Shown: positions 1-12,122, numbered from the stretch's first letter. The stretch: 64,000 nt of DNA from Calliopsis andreniformis (GCF_051401765.1 NW_027480423.1:10168001-10232000), one strand, 5' to 3'. The notes: generated from the sequence alone by a model not told the origin. Numbers and translations: made by a program.

Positions 1-501
1 CAGTTAGGGTCTTAGAAGCCCACGCCCGAAGCATTAAATACAAAATAAATAGAACAGTTTTTCCATCGTATAAAACGAATAATTGCAACCAGTATGAAAG
101 TTAACGTCATTTCTACTTCCCGGGCAACATAGGCTTCACCCTAGGGCGTTGTTCCACCAGATCGAATAGTTAGGGCCTAAGAAGTCAACGCCAGAAGCAT
201 AAAATACAATAAAGATGCAACAGTTGTTCCATCGCATAACAGGAATAACTGCAAACAGTGTGAAGGTACAGGTCATTTCTACGTTCCTGTCAACCTAGGT
301 TTCACTCTAGGGCGTTGCTCCACCAAATCGAACAGCTAGGGCCTTAGAAGTCAACGCCAGAAGCATAAAATACAATAAAGATGCAAAAGTTTTTCCATCG
401 TATAACAGGAATAACTACAAACAGTATGAAAGCACTTGTCATTTCTACGTACCGGGTAACCTAGGTTTCACCCTAGGGCGTTGTTCCACCAGATCGAATA
501 G
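1..501 (+). repeat. Three-monomer block, copy 1 of a pair 42 monomers apart
   Basis: Positions 1-501 match 6,973-7,473 with no difference seen by eye, at an offset of 6,972 bp, which is exactly 42 x 166. The match stops at 502, where GCTAGGGACTT replaces GTTAGGGCCTAA. The left boundary is cut by the window start, so the duplicated segment may be longer. Positions 171-501 also resemble 21,588-21,918, but with several substitutions. The sharp end and lack of divergence suggest recent copying. Confidence 0.9.
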
Positions 502-3500
502 CTAGGGACTTAAAATTCAACGCCAAAATCTTAAAATACAATAAAAATACAACAGTTTTTCCATCGTATAACAGGAATAATTGCAACCAGTGTGAAAGTA
601 ATTGTCATTTCTACGTTCGGTGCAACCTAGATTTCAACCTAGGGCGTTGATCCACCAGATCGAATAGTTCCGGCATTAGAAGTCAACGCCTGAACCATAA
701 AATACGATAAAAATACAACAGTTTTGTCATCGTATAACAGGAATAATTGCAACAAGCGTGCAGGTAATGGTGATTTCTACGTTCCGGGCAACCTAGGCTT
801 CACTCTAGGGAGTTGTTCCACCAGATCGAATAGTTAGGGCCTAGGAAGTAAACGCCAGAAGCATAAAATACAATATAAATACAACAGTTTTTCCATCGTA
901 TAACAGGAATAATTAAAACCAGTTTGAAAGTGATGGTCATTTCTACGTTCCGGGCAACCTAGGCTTCACTCTAGGGCGTAGCTCCACCACATCGAATAGC
1001 TCCGGCCTTAGAAGTCAACGCCTGAAGCATAAAATACCATAAAAATACAACAGTTTTTCCATCGTATAAAACGAATAATTGCAACCAGTGTGAAAGTTAT
1101 TGTTATTTCTACGTTCCGGGCAACCTAGGCTTCATCCTAGGGCGTTTCTCCACCAGATCGAATAGTTAGGGCCTTAGAATTCAACGCCAGAAGCATAAAA
1201 TACAATAAAGATGCAACAGTTTTTCCATCGTATAACAGGAATAACTACAACCAGTGTGAAAGTACTGGTCATTTCTACGTTCCGGGTAACCTGGGTTTCA
1301 CTCTAGGGCGTTGCTCCACCATATCGAATAGTTAGGGCCTAAGAAGTCAACGCCAGAAGAATAAAATACAATATAAGTACAACGGTTTTTCCATCGTATA
1401 TAATGTATATTTGCAAACAGTGTGAAAGTAATGGTCACTTCTACGTTCCGGGCAAACTAGGCGTCTCTCTAGGGCGTTGCTCCACCACACCTAATAGCTA
1501 AGGCCTTAGAAGTCAACGCCAGAAGCATAAGATACAATATAAATACAACAGCATTTCCATCGTATAAAATTGATAATTGCAAACAGAGTGAACGTAAGGG
1601 TCATTTCTACGTTCCGGGTAACCTAGGCTTCACTCTAGGGCGTGTCTCCACCAGATCGAATTGCTAGGGACTTAGAATTCAACGCCAAAAGCGTAAAATA
1701 CAATAAAAATACAACAGTTTTTCCATCGTATAACAGGAATAATTGCACAAGCGTGAAGGTAAAGGTCATTTCTACCTTCCGGGTAACCTGGCTTTCAATC
1801 TAGGGCGTTGCTCCACCGTATCGAATAGTTAGGGCCTTAGATGTCAACGCCAGAAGCATAAAATACCATAGAAATGCAACAGCTATTCCACCGTATATAA
1901 TGCATATTTGCAAACAGTGTGAAAGTAATGGTTATTTCTACGTTCAGGGTAACCTAGGCTTCACTCTAGGGCGTAGCTCCACCACATCGAATAGCTGCGG
2001 CCTTAGAAGTCAACGCCAGAAGCATAAAATCCAATATAACTACAACAGCTTTCCCATCGTATAAAATGAATAATTGCAAACAGTGTGAAAGTAATGGTCA
2101 TTTCTACGTTCCGAGCAACCTAGGCTTCACTCTAGGGCGTTGCTCCACCAGATCGCACAGTTAGGGCCTTAGAAGTCAACACCAGAAGTATAAAGTACAA
2201 TAAAAATCCTACAGTTTGTCCATCGTATAACAGGAATAATTGCAACCAGTGTGAAGGTAATGGTATGTTCTACGTTCCGGGCAACCTATGCTTCACTCTA
2301 GGGCGGTCCTCCACCAGATCAAATAGTTATGGCCTAAGAAGTCAACGCCAGAAGCATAAAATACATTATAAATACAACAGCTTTTCCATCGTATAAAATG
2401 AATAATTGGAAACAGTGTGAAAGTAATGGTCATTTCTACGTTCCGGGCAACCTAGGCTTCACTCTAGGAAGTTGCTCCACCACATCTAATAGCTACGGCC
2501 TTAGAAGTCAAAGCCAGAAGCATAAAACACAATATAACTACAACAGCTTTGCCATCGTATAAAATGAATAATTGCAAACAGTATGAGAGTAATGGTCATT
2601 TCTACGTTCCGAGCAACCTAGGCTTCACTCTAGGGCGTTGCTCCACCAGATCGAATAGTTAGGGCCTAAGAAGTCAACGCCACAAGCATAAAATACAATA
2701 TAAATACAACAGATTTTCCATCGTATAAAACGAATAATTGCAACCAGTGTGAAAGTTATGGACATTTCTACATTCCGAGCAACCTAGGCTTCACTCTAAG
2801 GCGTTGCTCCACCAGATTGAATAGTTAGGGCCTCAGAACTCAACTCCCGATGCATAGAATGCACTAAAAATACAACAGCTTTTCCATCGTATAACATGAG
2901 TAATTCCAATCTGTTTGAAAGTGATGGTCATTTCTACGTTCCGGGCAGCCTAGGCTTCACTCTAGGGCGTTGTTACACCAGTCCGAATAGTTAGGGCCTA
3001 AGAAGTCAACGTCAGAAGAATAAAATACAACATAAGTACAACAGTTTTTCCATCGTATAAAACGAATAATTGCAGACATTGTGAAAGTAATGGTCATTTC
3101 TACGTTCCGGGCAACCTATGTTTCACTCTAGGGCGTTGCTCCACGAGATCCAATAGTTAGGGCCTAAGAATGCAACGCCAGAAGCATATAATACGATTTA
3201 AATACAACAGCTTTTCCACCGTATAAAACGAATAATTGCAACCAGTGTGAAGGTAATGGTCATTTCTACGTTCCGCGGAAACCTAGGCTTCACTCTAGGG
3301 CGTTGCTCCACCAGATCGAATAGCTAGGGTCTTAGAATTCATCGCCAAAAGCATAAAATACAATAAAAATGCAACAGTTTTACCATCGTATAACAGGAAT
3401 AATTGCAACCAGTGTGAAGGTGATGGTATGTCCTACGTTCCGGGCAACCTACGCTTCACTCTAGGGCGTTGCTCCACCAGATCGAATAGCTGCGACCTTA

Positions 3501-4319
3501 GAAGTCAAAGCCAGAAGCTGAAAATACAATAAAAATGCAACAGTTTTTCCATCGTATAGAATGACTAATTTCAACCAGTGCGAAAGTAATGATCATTTCG
3601 ACGTATCGGCCATCCTAAACTTCACTCTGAGGCGTTGCTCCACCAGACCGAAGAGTTACCGCCTTAGATGTCAACGCCAGAAGCATAAAATACAATATAA
3701 ATATAACAGTTTTTTCATCGTATAAAACGAATAATAACAACCAGAGTGAAGGTTATGGTCGTTTCTACGTTCCGCGCAAGCTAGGCTTCACTCTAGGGCG
3801 TTGGTCCACCAGATCAAATAGTTAGGGCCTAAGAAGTCAACGCCAGAAGCATTAAATACAACATAAATACAACAGCTTTTCCATCGTATAAAATGAATAA
3901 TTGCAAACAGTATGAAAGTAATGGTCATTTCTACGTTCCGAGCAATCTTGGCTTCACTCTAGGGCGTTGCTCCACCAGATCGCACAGTTAGGGCCTTAGA
4001 AGTCAACGCCCGAAGCATAAAAAACAAAATAAGTAGAACAGTTTTTCCATTGTATAAAACGAATAATTGGTACCAGTGTGAAAGTTATGGTCATTTCTAC
4101 GTTCAGGGCAACCTAGGCTTCACCGTAGGGCGTTGTTCCACCACATGGAATACTTAGGGCCTAAGAAGTCAATGCCAGAATCATAAAATACCATATAAAT
4201 ACAACAGCTTTTCCATCGTATAAAACGAATAATTGCAACCAGTGTGAAAGTTATGGCTACTTCTACGTTCCGGACAACCTAGGCTTCACTCTAGGGCGTT
4301 GCTCCACCAGATCGAATAG
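502..4319 (+). repeat. Diverged monomers without an evident higher-order period
   Basis: About 23 monomers in uniform + orientation. Neighbours differ at many positions and I could not establish a multi-monomer period by eye. A variant reading CGTATATAATGTATATTTGC in place of CGTATAAAACGAATAATTGC first appears near 1,390 and again near 1,900; it recurs in the 4.3-5.5 kb block, near 19.5 kb and at 44-50 kb. No gene, RNA or mobile element is seen. Confidence 0.8.
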
Positions 4320-4485
4320 TTAGGGCCTAAGAAGTCAACGCCAGAAGCATAAAATACAATATAAATACAACAGCTTTTCCATCGTATAAAACGAATAATT
4401 GCAAACATTGTGAAAGTAATGGTCATTTCTATGTTCCGGGCAACCTAGGCGTCACTCTAGGGCGTTGCTCTACCAGATCGAATAG
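4320..4485 (+). repeat. Representative 166-bp monomer
   Basis: This copy is close to what I read as the consensus. Landmarks by unit position: TTAGGG at 1-6, GCCAGAAGC at 21-29, an A/T-rich stretch at about 30-50, TTTTCCATCGTATAA at about 56-70, AATAATTGC at about 75-83, a TTCTACGTTCCGGGC block at about 108-122, a CCTAG...CTAGG dyad at 125-142, and a C-rich CCACCAGATCG end. The usual monomer has about 69 G+C in 166 (about 42%) and about seven CpG sites. The length is close to the roughly 167 bp protected in a chromatosome, a common size class for centromeric satellites; a chromatin role is inferred only. Confidence 0.9.
4440..4468 (+). repeat. Conserved dyad (CCTAG/CTAGG) inside the monomer, example copy
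   Basis: Nearly every monomer carries CCTAG and CTAGG separated by an 8-base loop, usually GCTTCACT. Flanking GCAA and TTGC can pair as well after a three-base GCG bulge on one side, so the strand can in principle form a short hairpin of 5 + 4 base pairs. Copies with CACCCTAGGG in place of CACTCTAGGG keep the CTAGG arm. Arms are lost in a minority of monomers, for example where CTAGG becomes CTATGG or CTACGG. Any structural or protein-binding role is inference. Confidence 0.6.
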
Positions 4486-5476
4486 TTAGGGCCTTAGAAG
4501 TAAACGCCAGAAGCGTAAAATACAATATAAATACCACAGGTTTTCCATCACATATAGTGTATATTTGCAAACAGTGTGAAAGTTATGGTTACTTTTACGT
4601 TCCGGACAACCTAGGCTTCACTCTAGGGCGTTGCTCCACCAGATCGAATAGTTAGGGCCTTAGAAGTAAACGCCAGAAGCGTAAAATAAAATATAAATAC
4701 AACAGCTTTTCCATCGTATATAATGTATATTTGCAAACAGTGTGAACGTAATGGTCACAACTACCTTCCGGTCAACCTAGGCTTCACTCTAGGGCGTTGC
4801 TCCACCAGATCGAATAGATAGGGCCTTAGAAGTAAACGCCAGAAGCGTAAAATACAATATAAATACCACAGCTTTCCCATCATATATAGTGTATATTTGC
4901 AAACAGTGTGAAAGTTATGGTTACTTTTACGTTCCGGACAACCTAGGCTTCACTCTAGGGCGTTGCTCCACCAGATCGAATAGTTAGGGCCTTAGAAGTC
5001 AACGCCAGAAGCATAAAATACAATATAAATACAACAGCTTTTCCATCGTATAAAACGAATAATTGCAAACATTGTGAAAGTAATGGTCATTTCTATGTTC
5101 CGGGCAACCTAGGCGTCACTCTAGGGCGTTGCTCTACCAGATCGAATAGTTAGGGCCTTAGAAGTAAACGCCAGAAGCGTAAAATACAATATAAATATCA
5201 CAGCTTTTCCATCATATATAGTGTATATTTGCAAACAGTGTGAAAGTTATGGTTACTTTTACGTTCCGGACAACCTAGGCTTCACTCTAGGGCGTTGCTC
5301 CACCAGATCGAATAGTTAGGGCCTTAGAAGTCAACGCCAGAAGCGTAAAATACAATATAAATACAACAGCTTTTCCATCGTATATAATGTATATTTGCAA
5401 ACAGTGTGAACGTAATGGTCATAACTACCTTCCGGTCAACCTAGGCTTCACTCAAGGTCGTTGCTCCACCAGATCA

Positions 5477-6972
5477 AACAGTTAGGGCCTTAGAAGCCAA
5501 CGCTCGAAGCATTAAATACCAAATAAATAGAACAGTTTTTCCATTGTATAAAACGATTAATTGCTACCAGTGAAAAAGTTATGGTCATTTCTCCTTTCCG
5601 GGCAACCTAGGCTTCACTCTAGGGCGTTGCTCCACTAGATCGAATAGCTAGGGCCTTAGAAGTCGACGCCAGAAGCTTAAAATACAATATAAATACAACA
5701 GCTTTTCCATCGTATAAAACGAATTATAGCAACCAGTGTGAAACTGATGGTCATTTCTACGATACGGGCAATCTAGGCTTCACTCTAGGGCGTTGCTCCA
5801 CCAGATCGAATAGATAGGGCCTAAGAAGTCAACGCCAGAAGCACAAAATACAATATAAATACAACGGTTTTTCCATCGTATATAATGTATATTTGCAAAC
5901 AGTGTGAAAGTAACGGTCGTTTCTACGTTCCGGGCAACCTAGGCTTCACTCTAGGGCGTAGCTCCACCACATCGAATAGTTCCGGCCTTAGAAGTCAACG
6001 CCTGAAGCATAAAATACAATAAAGGTACAACAGCTTTTCCATCGTGTATCAGAAGTAATTGCAACCAGTGTGAAAGTAATGGCCATTTCTACTTTCCGGG
6101 CAACCTAGGCGTCACTCTAGGGCGTTGCTCCACCACATCTAATAACTGCGGCCTTAGAAGTCAACGCCAGGAGCATAAAATACAATACAAATACTACAGC
6201 TTTGCCACCGTATAAAATGAATAATTGCAAACAGTGTGAAAGTAATGGTCATTTCTACGTTCCGAGCAACCTAGGTTTCACTCTAGGGCGTTGCTCCACC
6301 AGATCGAATAGCCAGGGCCTTAGAAGTCAACGCCAGAAGCATAAAATACGATAAAGATGCAACAGTTTTTCCATTGTATAAAACGAATAATTGCAACCAG
6401 TGTGAAAGTTATGGTCATTTCTTCATTCCGAGCAACCTAGGCTTCACTCTAAGGCGTTGCTCCAACAGATCGAATAGTTAGGGCATTAGAAGTCAACGCC
6501 AGAAGCATAAAATACAATATAAATACAACAGCTTTTCCATCGTATAAAACGAGTAATTGCAACCAGTGTGAAAGTTATGGTCATTTCTACGTTCCGAGCA
6601 CCCTATGCGTCACTCTGGGGCGTTGTTCCACCACATCTAATAGCTACGGCCTTTGAAGTCAACCCCAGATGAATAAAATACAGTAAAGGTGCTACAGCTT
6701 TTCCATCGTACAAAACGAATAATTGCAACCAGTGTGAAAGTTATTGTCATTTCTACTTTCCGGGCAACCTAGGCTTCACCCTAGGGCGTCGCTCCAACAA
6801 ATTGAATAGTTAGGAGCTTAGAAGTCAATGCCCGAAGCATAAAATGCAATAAAAATACAACAGTTTTTCCATCATATAACAGGAATATTTGCAAACAGAT
6901 TGAAAGTGATGGTCATTTCTACGTTCCGGGCAACCTAGGCTTCACTCTAGGGCGTTGCTCCACCAGATCAAA
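5477..6972 (+). repeat. Diverged monomers between duplicated blocks
   Basis: Nine monomers in + orientation with no clear higher-order period by eye. The last ends GATCAAACAG just before the second copy of the 501-bp block. No gene or foreign sequence is seen. Confidence 0.75.
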
Positions 6973-7473
6973 CAGTTAGGGTCTTAGAAGCCCACGCCCG
7001 AAGCATTAAATACAAAATAAATAGAACAGTTTTTCCATCGTATAAAACGAATAATTGCAACCAGTATGAAAGTTAACGTCATTTCTACTTCCCGGGCAAC
7101 ATAGGCTTCACCCTAGGGCGTTGTTCCACCAGATCGAATAGTTAGGGCCTAAGAAGTCAACGCCAGAAGCATAAAATACAATAAAGATGCAACAGTTGTT
7201 CCATCGCATAACAGGAATAACTGCAAACAGTGTGAAGGTACAGGTCATTTCTACGTTCCTGTCAACCTAGGTTTCACTCTAGGGCGTTGCTCCACCAAAT
7301 CGAACAGCTAGGGCCTTAGAAGTCAACGCCAGAAGCATAAAATACAATAAAGATGCAAAAGTTTTTCCATCGTATAACAGGAATAACTACAAACAGTATG
7401 AAAGCACTTGTCATTTCTACGTACCGGGTAACCTAGGTTTCACCCTAGGGCGTTGTTCCACCAGATCGAATAG
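6973..7473 (+). repeat. Three-monomer block, copy 2
   Basis: This is identical by eye to 1-501 and ends at the same internal point, GATCGAATAG, after which a different monomer type (GTTAGGGCCTAAGAAGTG) follows. The last two monomers are also the left end of a longer block repeated at 21,588-23,579, so this copy sits where two duplication events overlap. Confidence 0.9.
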
Positions 7474-8801
7474 TTAGGGCCTAAGAAGTGAACGCCAGAA
7501 GCATAAAATACAATATAAATACAACAGCTTTTCCATTGTATAACAGGAATAATTGCAACCAGTGTGAAAGTGATGGTCATTTCTACGATCCGGGTAATCC
7601 AGGTTTCACTCTAGGGCATTACTCCACCACATCGAATAGCTACGGCCGTAGAAGTCAACGACTGAAGCATAAAATGCAATAAAAGTACAACAGTTTTTTC
7701 ATCTTATAACAGGATCAATTGCAGCAAGCGTGAAGGTAATGGTCATTTCTACGTTCCGGGCACCCTAGGCATCACTCTTGGGCGTTGTTCCACCAGATGG
7801 AATAGTTAGGGCCTAAGAAGTCAACGCCAGAAGCATAAAATACGATATAAATGCAACAGCTTTTCCATCGTAGAAAACGAATAATGGCAACCATTGTGAA
7901 AGTTATGGTCATTTCCACGTTCCGAGCAACTTAGGCTTCACTCTAGGGACTTGCTCCACCAGATCGAATGGTTAGTGCCTTAGATGTCAACGCCACATGC
8001 ATAAAATACAATAATGGTGCAACAGTTTTTCCATCGTATAACAGGAATAATTGCAACCAGTGTGAAGGTAACGGTATGTTCTACGTTCCGGGCAACCTAG
8101 GCTTCACTCTAGGGCGTTGCTCCACCAGATCGAATAGTTAGGGCCTTAGAAGTCAACGCCCGAAGCATAAAATGCAAAATAAATAGAACAGTTTTTCCAT
8201 TGTATAAAACGAATAACTGCAACCAGTGTGAAAGTACTGGTCATTTCTATGTTCCGGGCAACCTAGGCTTCACACTAGGGCATTGCTCCACCAGATTGAA
8301 TAGTTAGGGCCTTAGAAGTCAACGCCCGAAGCATAAAACGCAATAAAGGTGCAACAGTTTTTCCATCGTGTAACAGGAATAATTGCAAACAGTGTGAAAG
8401 TAATGGTCATTTCTACGTTCCGGGTAACCTAGGCGTCACTCTAGGGCGTTACTCCACCAGATCGAATAGTTAGGGCCTTAGAAATCAACGCCAGAAGCAT
8501 AAAATACAGTAAAGATGCAACAGTTTTTCCATTGTTTAACAGGAATAACTGCAACCAGTGTGAATGTACTGGTCATTTCTACGTTCCGGGCAACCTAGGC
8601 GTCACTCTAGGGCGTTGCTCCACCGTATCTAATAGCTACGGCCTTAGAAGTCAACGCCAGAGGCGTAAAATACAATACAAATAAAACAGCTTTTCCATCG
8701 TACAAAATGAACAATAGCAAACAGTGTGAAAGTAATTGTCATTTCTACGTTCCGGGCAACCTAGGCTTCACTCTAGGTCGTTGCTCCACCAGATCAAATA
8801 G
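7143..8801 (+). repeat. Ten-monomer block related to 14.5 kb and 21.6-23.6 kb
   Basis: This 1,659-bp block matches 21,588-23,579. The offset is 14,445 bp at the left, 14,611 after one extra monomer in the distal copy, and 14,778 after a second. The right end of both copies is GATCAAATAG. Diagnostic variants include TACGATCCGGGTAA, a GACTGAAGC/GACTGATGC variant of GCCAGAAGC, ATCTTATAACAGG, and GAAGGTAACGGTATGTTC. The part from 8,045 on also matches 14,521-15,371. Confidence 0.85.
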
Positions 8802-10215
8802 CTAGCGACTTAGAATAAAACGCCAGAAGCATAGAATACAATAAAAATACAACAGTTTTTCCATCGTATAACAGGAATAATTGCAACCAGTGTGAAAGTT
8901 ATGGTCATTGCTACGTTCCGAGCAACCTACCCTTCACCCTAGGGCGTTGCTCCACCAGATCGAATAGTTACGGCCTTAGAAGTCAGCGCCAGAAGCATAA
9001 AATACATTAAAGATGCAACAGTTTTTCCATCGTTTAACAGGAATAACTGCAACCAGTGTGAATGCACCGGTCATTTCTACGTTCCGGATAACCTAGGTTT
9101 CACTGTCGGGCGTTGCTCCACCAGATCGAAATGTTAGGGCCTAAGAAGTCAACGCCCGAAGCATAAAATACGATATAAATACAACAGCATTTCCATCGTA
9201 TTAAATGAATAATTGCAAACAGTGTGAAAGTAGTGGTCATTTCTACGTTCCGGGCAACCTAGGCTTCACTGTATGGCGTTCTTCCACCACATCGAATAGC
9301 TACGGCCTCAGAAGTCCACGCCTGAAGCATAAAATACAATAAAAATACAACAGTCTTTTCATCGTATAACAGGAATAATTGCAACAAACGTGAAAGTAAT
9401 GACCATTTCGGCGTTTCGGGCATCCTAGACTTAACTCTGAGGCATTGCTCCACCAGATCGAATATTTAGGGCCTTAGAAGTCAACGCCAGAAGCATAAAG
9501 TACAATATAAATACAACAGTATTTCGATCGTATAAAACGAATAATTGCAACCAGTATGCAACTTATGGTCATTTCTACATTCCGAGCAACCTAGGCTTCA
9601 CTCTAGGGCGTTGCACCACCAGATCGAATAGTTAGGTCCTTAGAAGTCAACGCCAGAAGCATAAAATACGATATAAATACAACAGCTGTTCCATCGTATA
9701 GCAGGAATAATTTGCAACCAGTGTGATAGTAGTGGTCATTTCTACGTTCCGGGCAACCCAGGTTTCACTCCAGGGCGTTGCTCCACCAGATCGAATAGTT
9801 ACGGCCTAAGAAGTCAACGCCAGAAGCATAAAATACGATAAAGATGCAACAGTTTTTCCATCGTATAAAACGAATAATTGCAATCAGTGTGAAAGTTATG
9901 GTCATTTCTACTTTCCGAGCATCCTAGGCTTCACCCTAGGGCGTTGCTCCAACAGATTGAATAGTTAGGGCCTTAGAAGTCAACGCCCGAAGCATAAAAT
10001 ACAAAATAAATAGAACGGTTTTACCATTGTATAAAACGAATAATTGCTACGAGTGTAAAAGCTATGGTCAATTCTACGTTCCGGGCAACCTAGGCTCCAC
10101 TCCAGGGCGTTGCTCCACCAGATCGAATAGTTAGGTCCTTAGAAGTCAACGCCAGGAGCATAAAATACGATATAAATACAACAGCTTTTCCATCGTATAA
10201 AAGGAATAATTGCAA
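8045..10215 (+). repeat. Segment duplicated at 14,521-17,022
   Basis: Positions 8,045-8,895 match 14,521-15,371 (offset 6,476), and 8,896-10,215 match 15,703-17,022 (offset 6,807). The step of 331 bp equals two extra monomers, less one base, in the distal copy near 15,372-15,702. The right end is sharp: after AAGGAATAATTGCAA the copies continue as CCAGTGTGAAAG here and ACAGTGTGATAG at 17,023. Markers include GGTCATTGCTACG, ATTTCGGCGTTTCGGGCATC and CCAGTATGCAACTTATGG. Confidence 0.87.
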
Positions 10216-10296
10216 CCAGTGTGAAAGTTATGGTCATTTCAACGTTCCGGGCTACCTAGGCTTCACTCTAGGGCGTTGCTCGACCAGATCGAATAG
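9632..10296 (+). repeat. P-Q-R-S four-monomer unit, first occurrence
   Basis: Unit starts are at 9,632 (P), 9,799 (Q), 9,965 (R) and 10,131 (S). P is 167 bp because of an extra T in AATAATTTGCAACC and carries GTATAGCAGG. Q carries GCAATCAGTGTG and CCGAGCATCC. R carries ACGGTTTTACCATTG and GCTACGAGTGTAAAA. S starts TTAGGTCCTTAG and carries ATAAAAGGAATAATTGC. In this occurrence S switches after 10,215 to a different monomer type. Confidence 0.82.
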
Positions 10297-10370
10297 TTAG
10301 GGCCTTAGAAGTCAACGCCCGAAGCTTAAAATACAAAATAAATAAAACAGTTTTTCCATCGTATAAAACG

Positions 10371-10793
10371 AAAAATTGCTACCAGTGTGAAAGTTATGGT
10401 TATTTCTACGTTCCGCGCAATCTGGGCTTTACCCTAGGGCGTTGTTCCACCAGATGGAATAGTTAGGGCCTAAGAAGTCAACGCCAGAAGCATAAAGAAC
10501 GATATAAATACAACAGTTTTCCATCGTATAAAACGAATAATTGCAACCAGTGTGGAAGTTATGGTCATTTCTACGTTTTGGGCAACCTAGGCTTCACTCT
10601 AGGGCGGTGCTCCCCCAAATCGAATAGCTAGGGCCTTAGAAGTGAACGCCAGAAGCATAAAATAAAATAAAGATGCAAAAGTTTTTCCATCGTATAACAG
10701 GAATAACTGCAAACAGTATGAAAGTACTGGACATTTCTACGTTCCGGGTAACCTAGGTTTCACTCTATGGCGTTGCTCCACCAGATCGAATAG
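10371..10793 (+). repeat. Monomers shared with 12.9, 18.7, 23.8 and 26.0 kb
   Basis: The stretch from AAAATTGCTACCAG through CGCGCAATCTGGGCTTTACC and CATAAAGAACG matches 18,674 onward at an offset of 8,303 bp. The following part (CTACGTTTTGGGCAACC, GGGCGGTGCTCCCCCAAATC, then GCAAACAGTATGAAAGTACTGGAC) matches 12,896-13,118 at an offset of 2,325 bp. The related form GGGCGGTGCTCCGCC occurs at about 18,908, 23,888 and 26,046. Confidence 0.78.
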
Positions 10794-11457
10794 CTAGCGA
10801 CTTAGAATTCAACGCCATAAGAATAAAATACAATATACGTACCACAGTTTTTCCATCGTATAAAATGAAAAATTGCAACCAGTGTGAAAGTTATGGTCAT
10901 TTCTGCATTCCGAGCAACCCAGGCTTCACTCTAGGCCGTTGCTCCACCAGATCGAATAGTTAGGGCCTTAGAAGTCAACGCCCGAAGCATTAATTACAAA
11001 ATAAATATAACAGTTTTTCCATCGTATAAAACGAATAATAGAAACCAGTGTGAAAGTTATGGTCATTTCTACGTTCCGGGCAACCGAGGCTTCACTCTGG
11101 GGCATTGCTCGACCAGATCGAATAGCTAGGGCCTTAGGAGTCAACGCCCGAAGCATAAAATACTAAATAAATAGAACAGTTTTTCCATCGTATAAAACGA
11201 ATAATTGCTACCATTGTGAAAGTTATGGTCATTGCTACGTTCCGCGCAACCTACCCTTCACCCTAGGGCGTTGCTCCACCAGATCGAATAGTTACGGCCT
11301 TAGAAGTCAGCGCCAGAAGCATAAAATACATTAAAGATGCAACAGTTTTTCCATCGTTTAACAGGAATAACTGCAACCAGTGTGAATGCACTGGTCATTT
11401 CTACGTTCCGGATAACCTAGGTTTCACTGTCGGGCGTTGCTCCACCAGATCGAAATG

Positions 11458-12122
11458 TTAGGGCCTAAGAAGTCAACGCCAGAAGCATAAAATACGATAT
11501 AAATACAACAGCTGTTCCATCGTATAGCAGGAATAATTTGCAACCAGTGTGATAGTAGTGGTCATTTCTACGTTCCGGGCAACCCAGGTTTCACTCCAGG
11601 GCGTTGCTCCACCAGATCGAATAGTTACGGCCTAAGAAGTCAACGCCAGAAGCATAAAATACGATAAAGATGCTACAGTTTTTCCATCGTATAAAACGAA
11701 TAATTGCAATCTGTGTGAAAGTTATGGTCATTTCTACTTTCCGAGCATCCTAGGTTTCACCCTAGGGCGTTGCTCCAACAGATTGAATAGTTAGGGCCTT
11801 AGAAGTCAACGCCCGAAGCATAAAATACAAAACAAATAGAACGGTTTTACCATTGTATAAAACGAATAATTGCTACGAGTGTAAAACCTATGGTCATTTC
11901 TACGTTCCGGGCAACCTAGGCTTCACTCCAGGGCGTTGCTCCACCAGATCGAATAGTTAGGTCCTTAGAAGTCAACGCCAGAAGCATAAAATACGATATA
12001 AATACAACAGCTTTTCCATCGTATAAAAGGAATAATTGCAAACAGTGTGATAGTAGTGGTCATTTCTACGTTCCGGGTAACCTAGGTTTCACTCTCGGGC
12101 GTTGCTCCACCAGATCGAATAG
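11458..12122 (+). repeat. P-Q-R-S four-monomer unit, second occurrence
   Basis: Unit starts are at 11,458 (P, 167 bp), 11,625 (Q), 11,791 (R) and 11,957 (S). S here reads GCAAACAGTGTGATAGTAGTGG and ends before a TTAGGTCC monomer at 12,123. The monomers just before, from about 11,221, match 8,900-9,140 (TCATTGCTACG, then CGGATAACC and CACTGTCGGGCG), so the unit entered next to an already shared flank. Confidence 0.85.

Larger units (their letters stand above)
4320..5476 (+). repeat. Four-monomer higher-order repeat, pattern X-Y-Z-Y-X-Y-Z
   Basis: Monomers starting near 4,320 (X), 4,486 (Y), 4,652 (Z), 4,818 (Y), 4,984 (X), 5,150 (Y) and 5,316 (Z) form a 664-bp higher-order unit followed by three monomers of a second copy. 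X carries TTTCTATGTTCCGGG and GGCGTCACTC. Y carries CATATATAGTG and GGTTACTTTTACG. Z carries GTGAACGTAATGG and CTACCTTCCGGTC. The second copy loses similarity near 5,476, where ATCAAACAGTTAGGG begins. Differences between copies are few. Confidence 0.88.

Noticed and set aside
4348..4372. TATA-box promoter in the ATATAAATAC segment
   Set aside because: It is part of the A/T-rich section present in most monomers. No initiator, transcript boundary or other promoter element can be supported from sequence alone.
4420..4450. CENP-B box in the TTCTACGTTCCGGGC region
   Set aside because: Aligned to the core nTTCGnnnnAnnCGGGn, the CGGG matches but the TTCG and the central A do not (TTTC and T instead), so the essential positions are not met. 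This does not exclude another centromere-binding protein.
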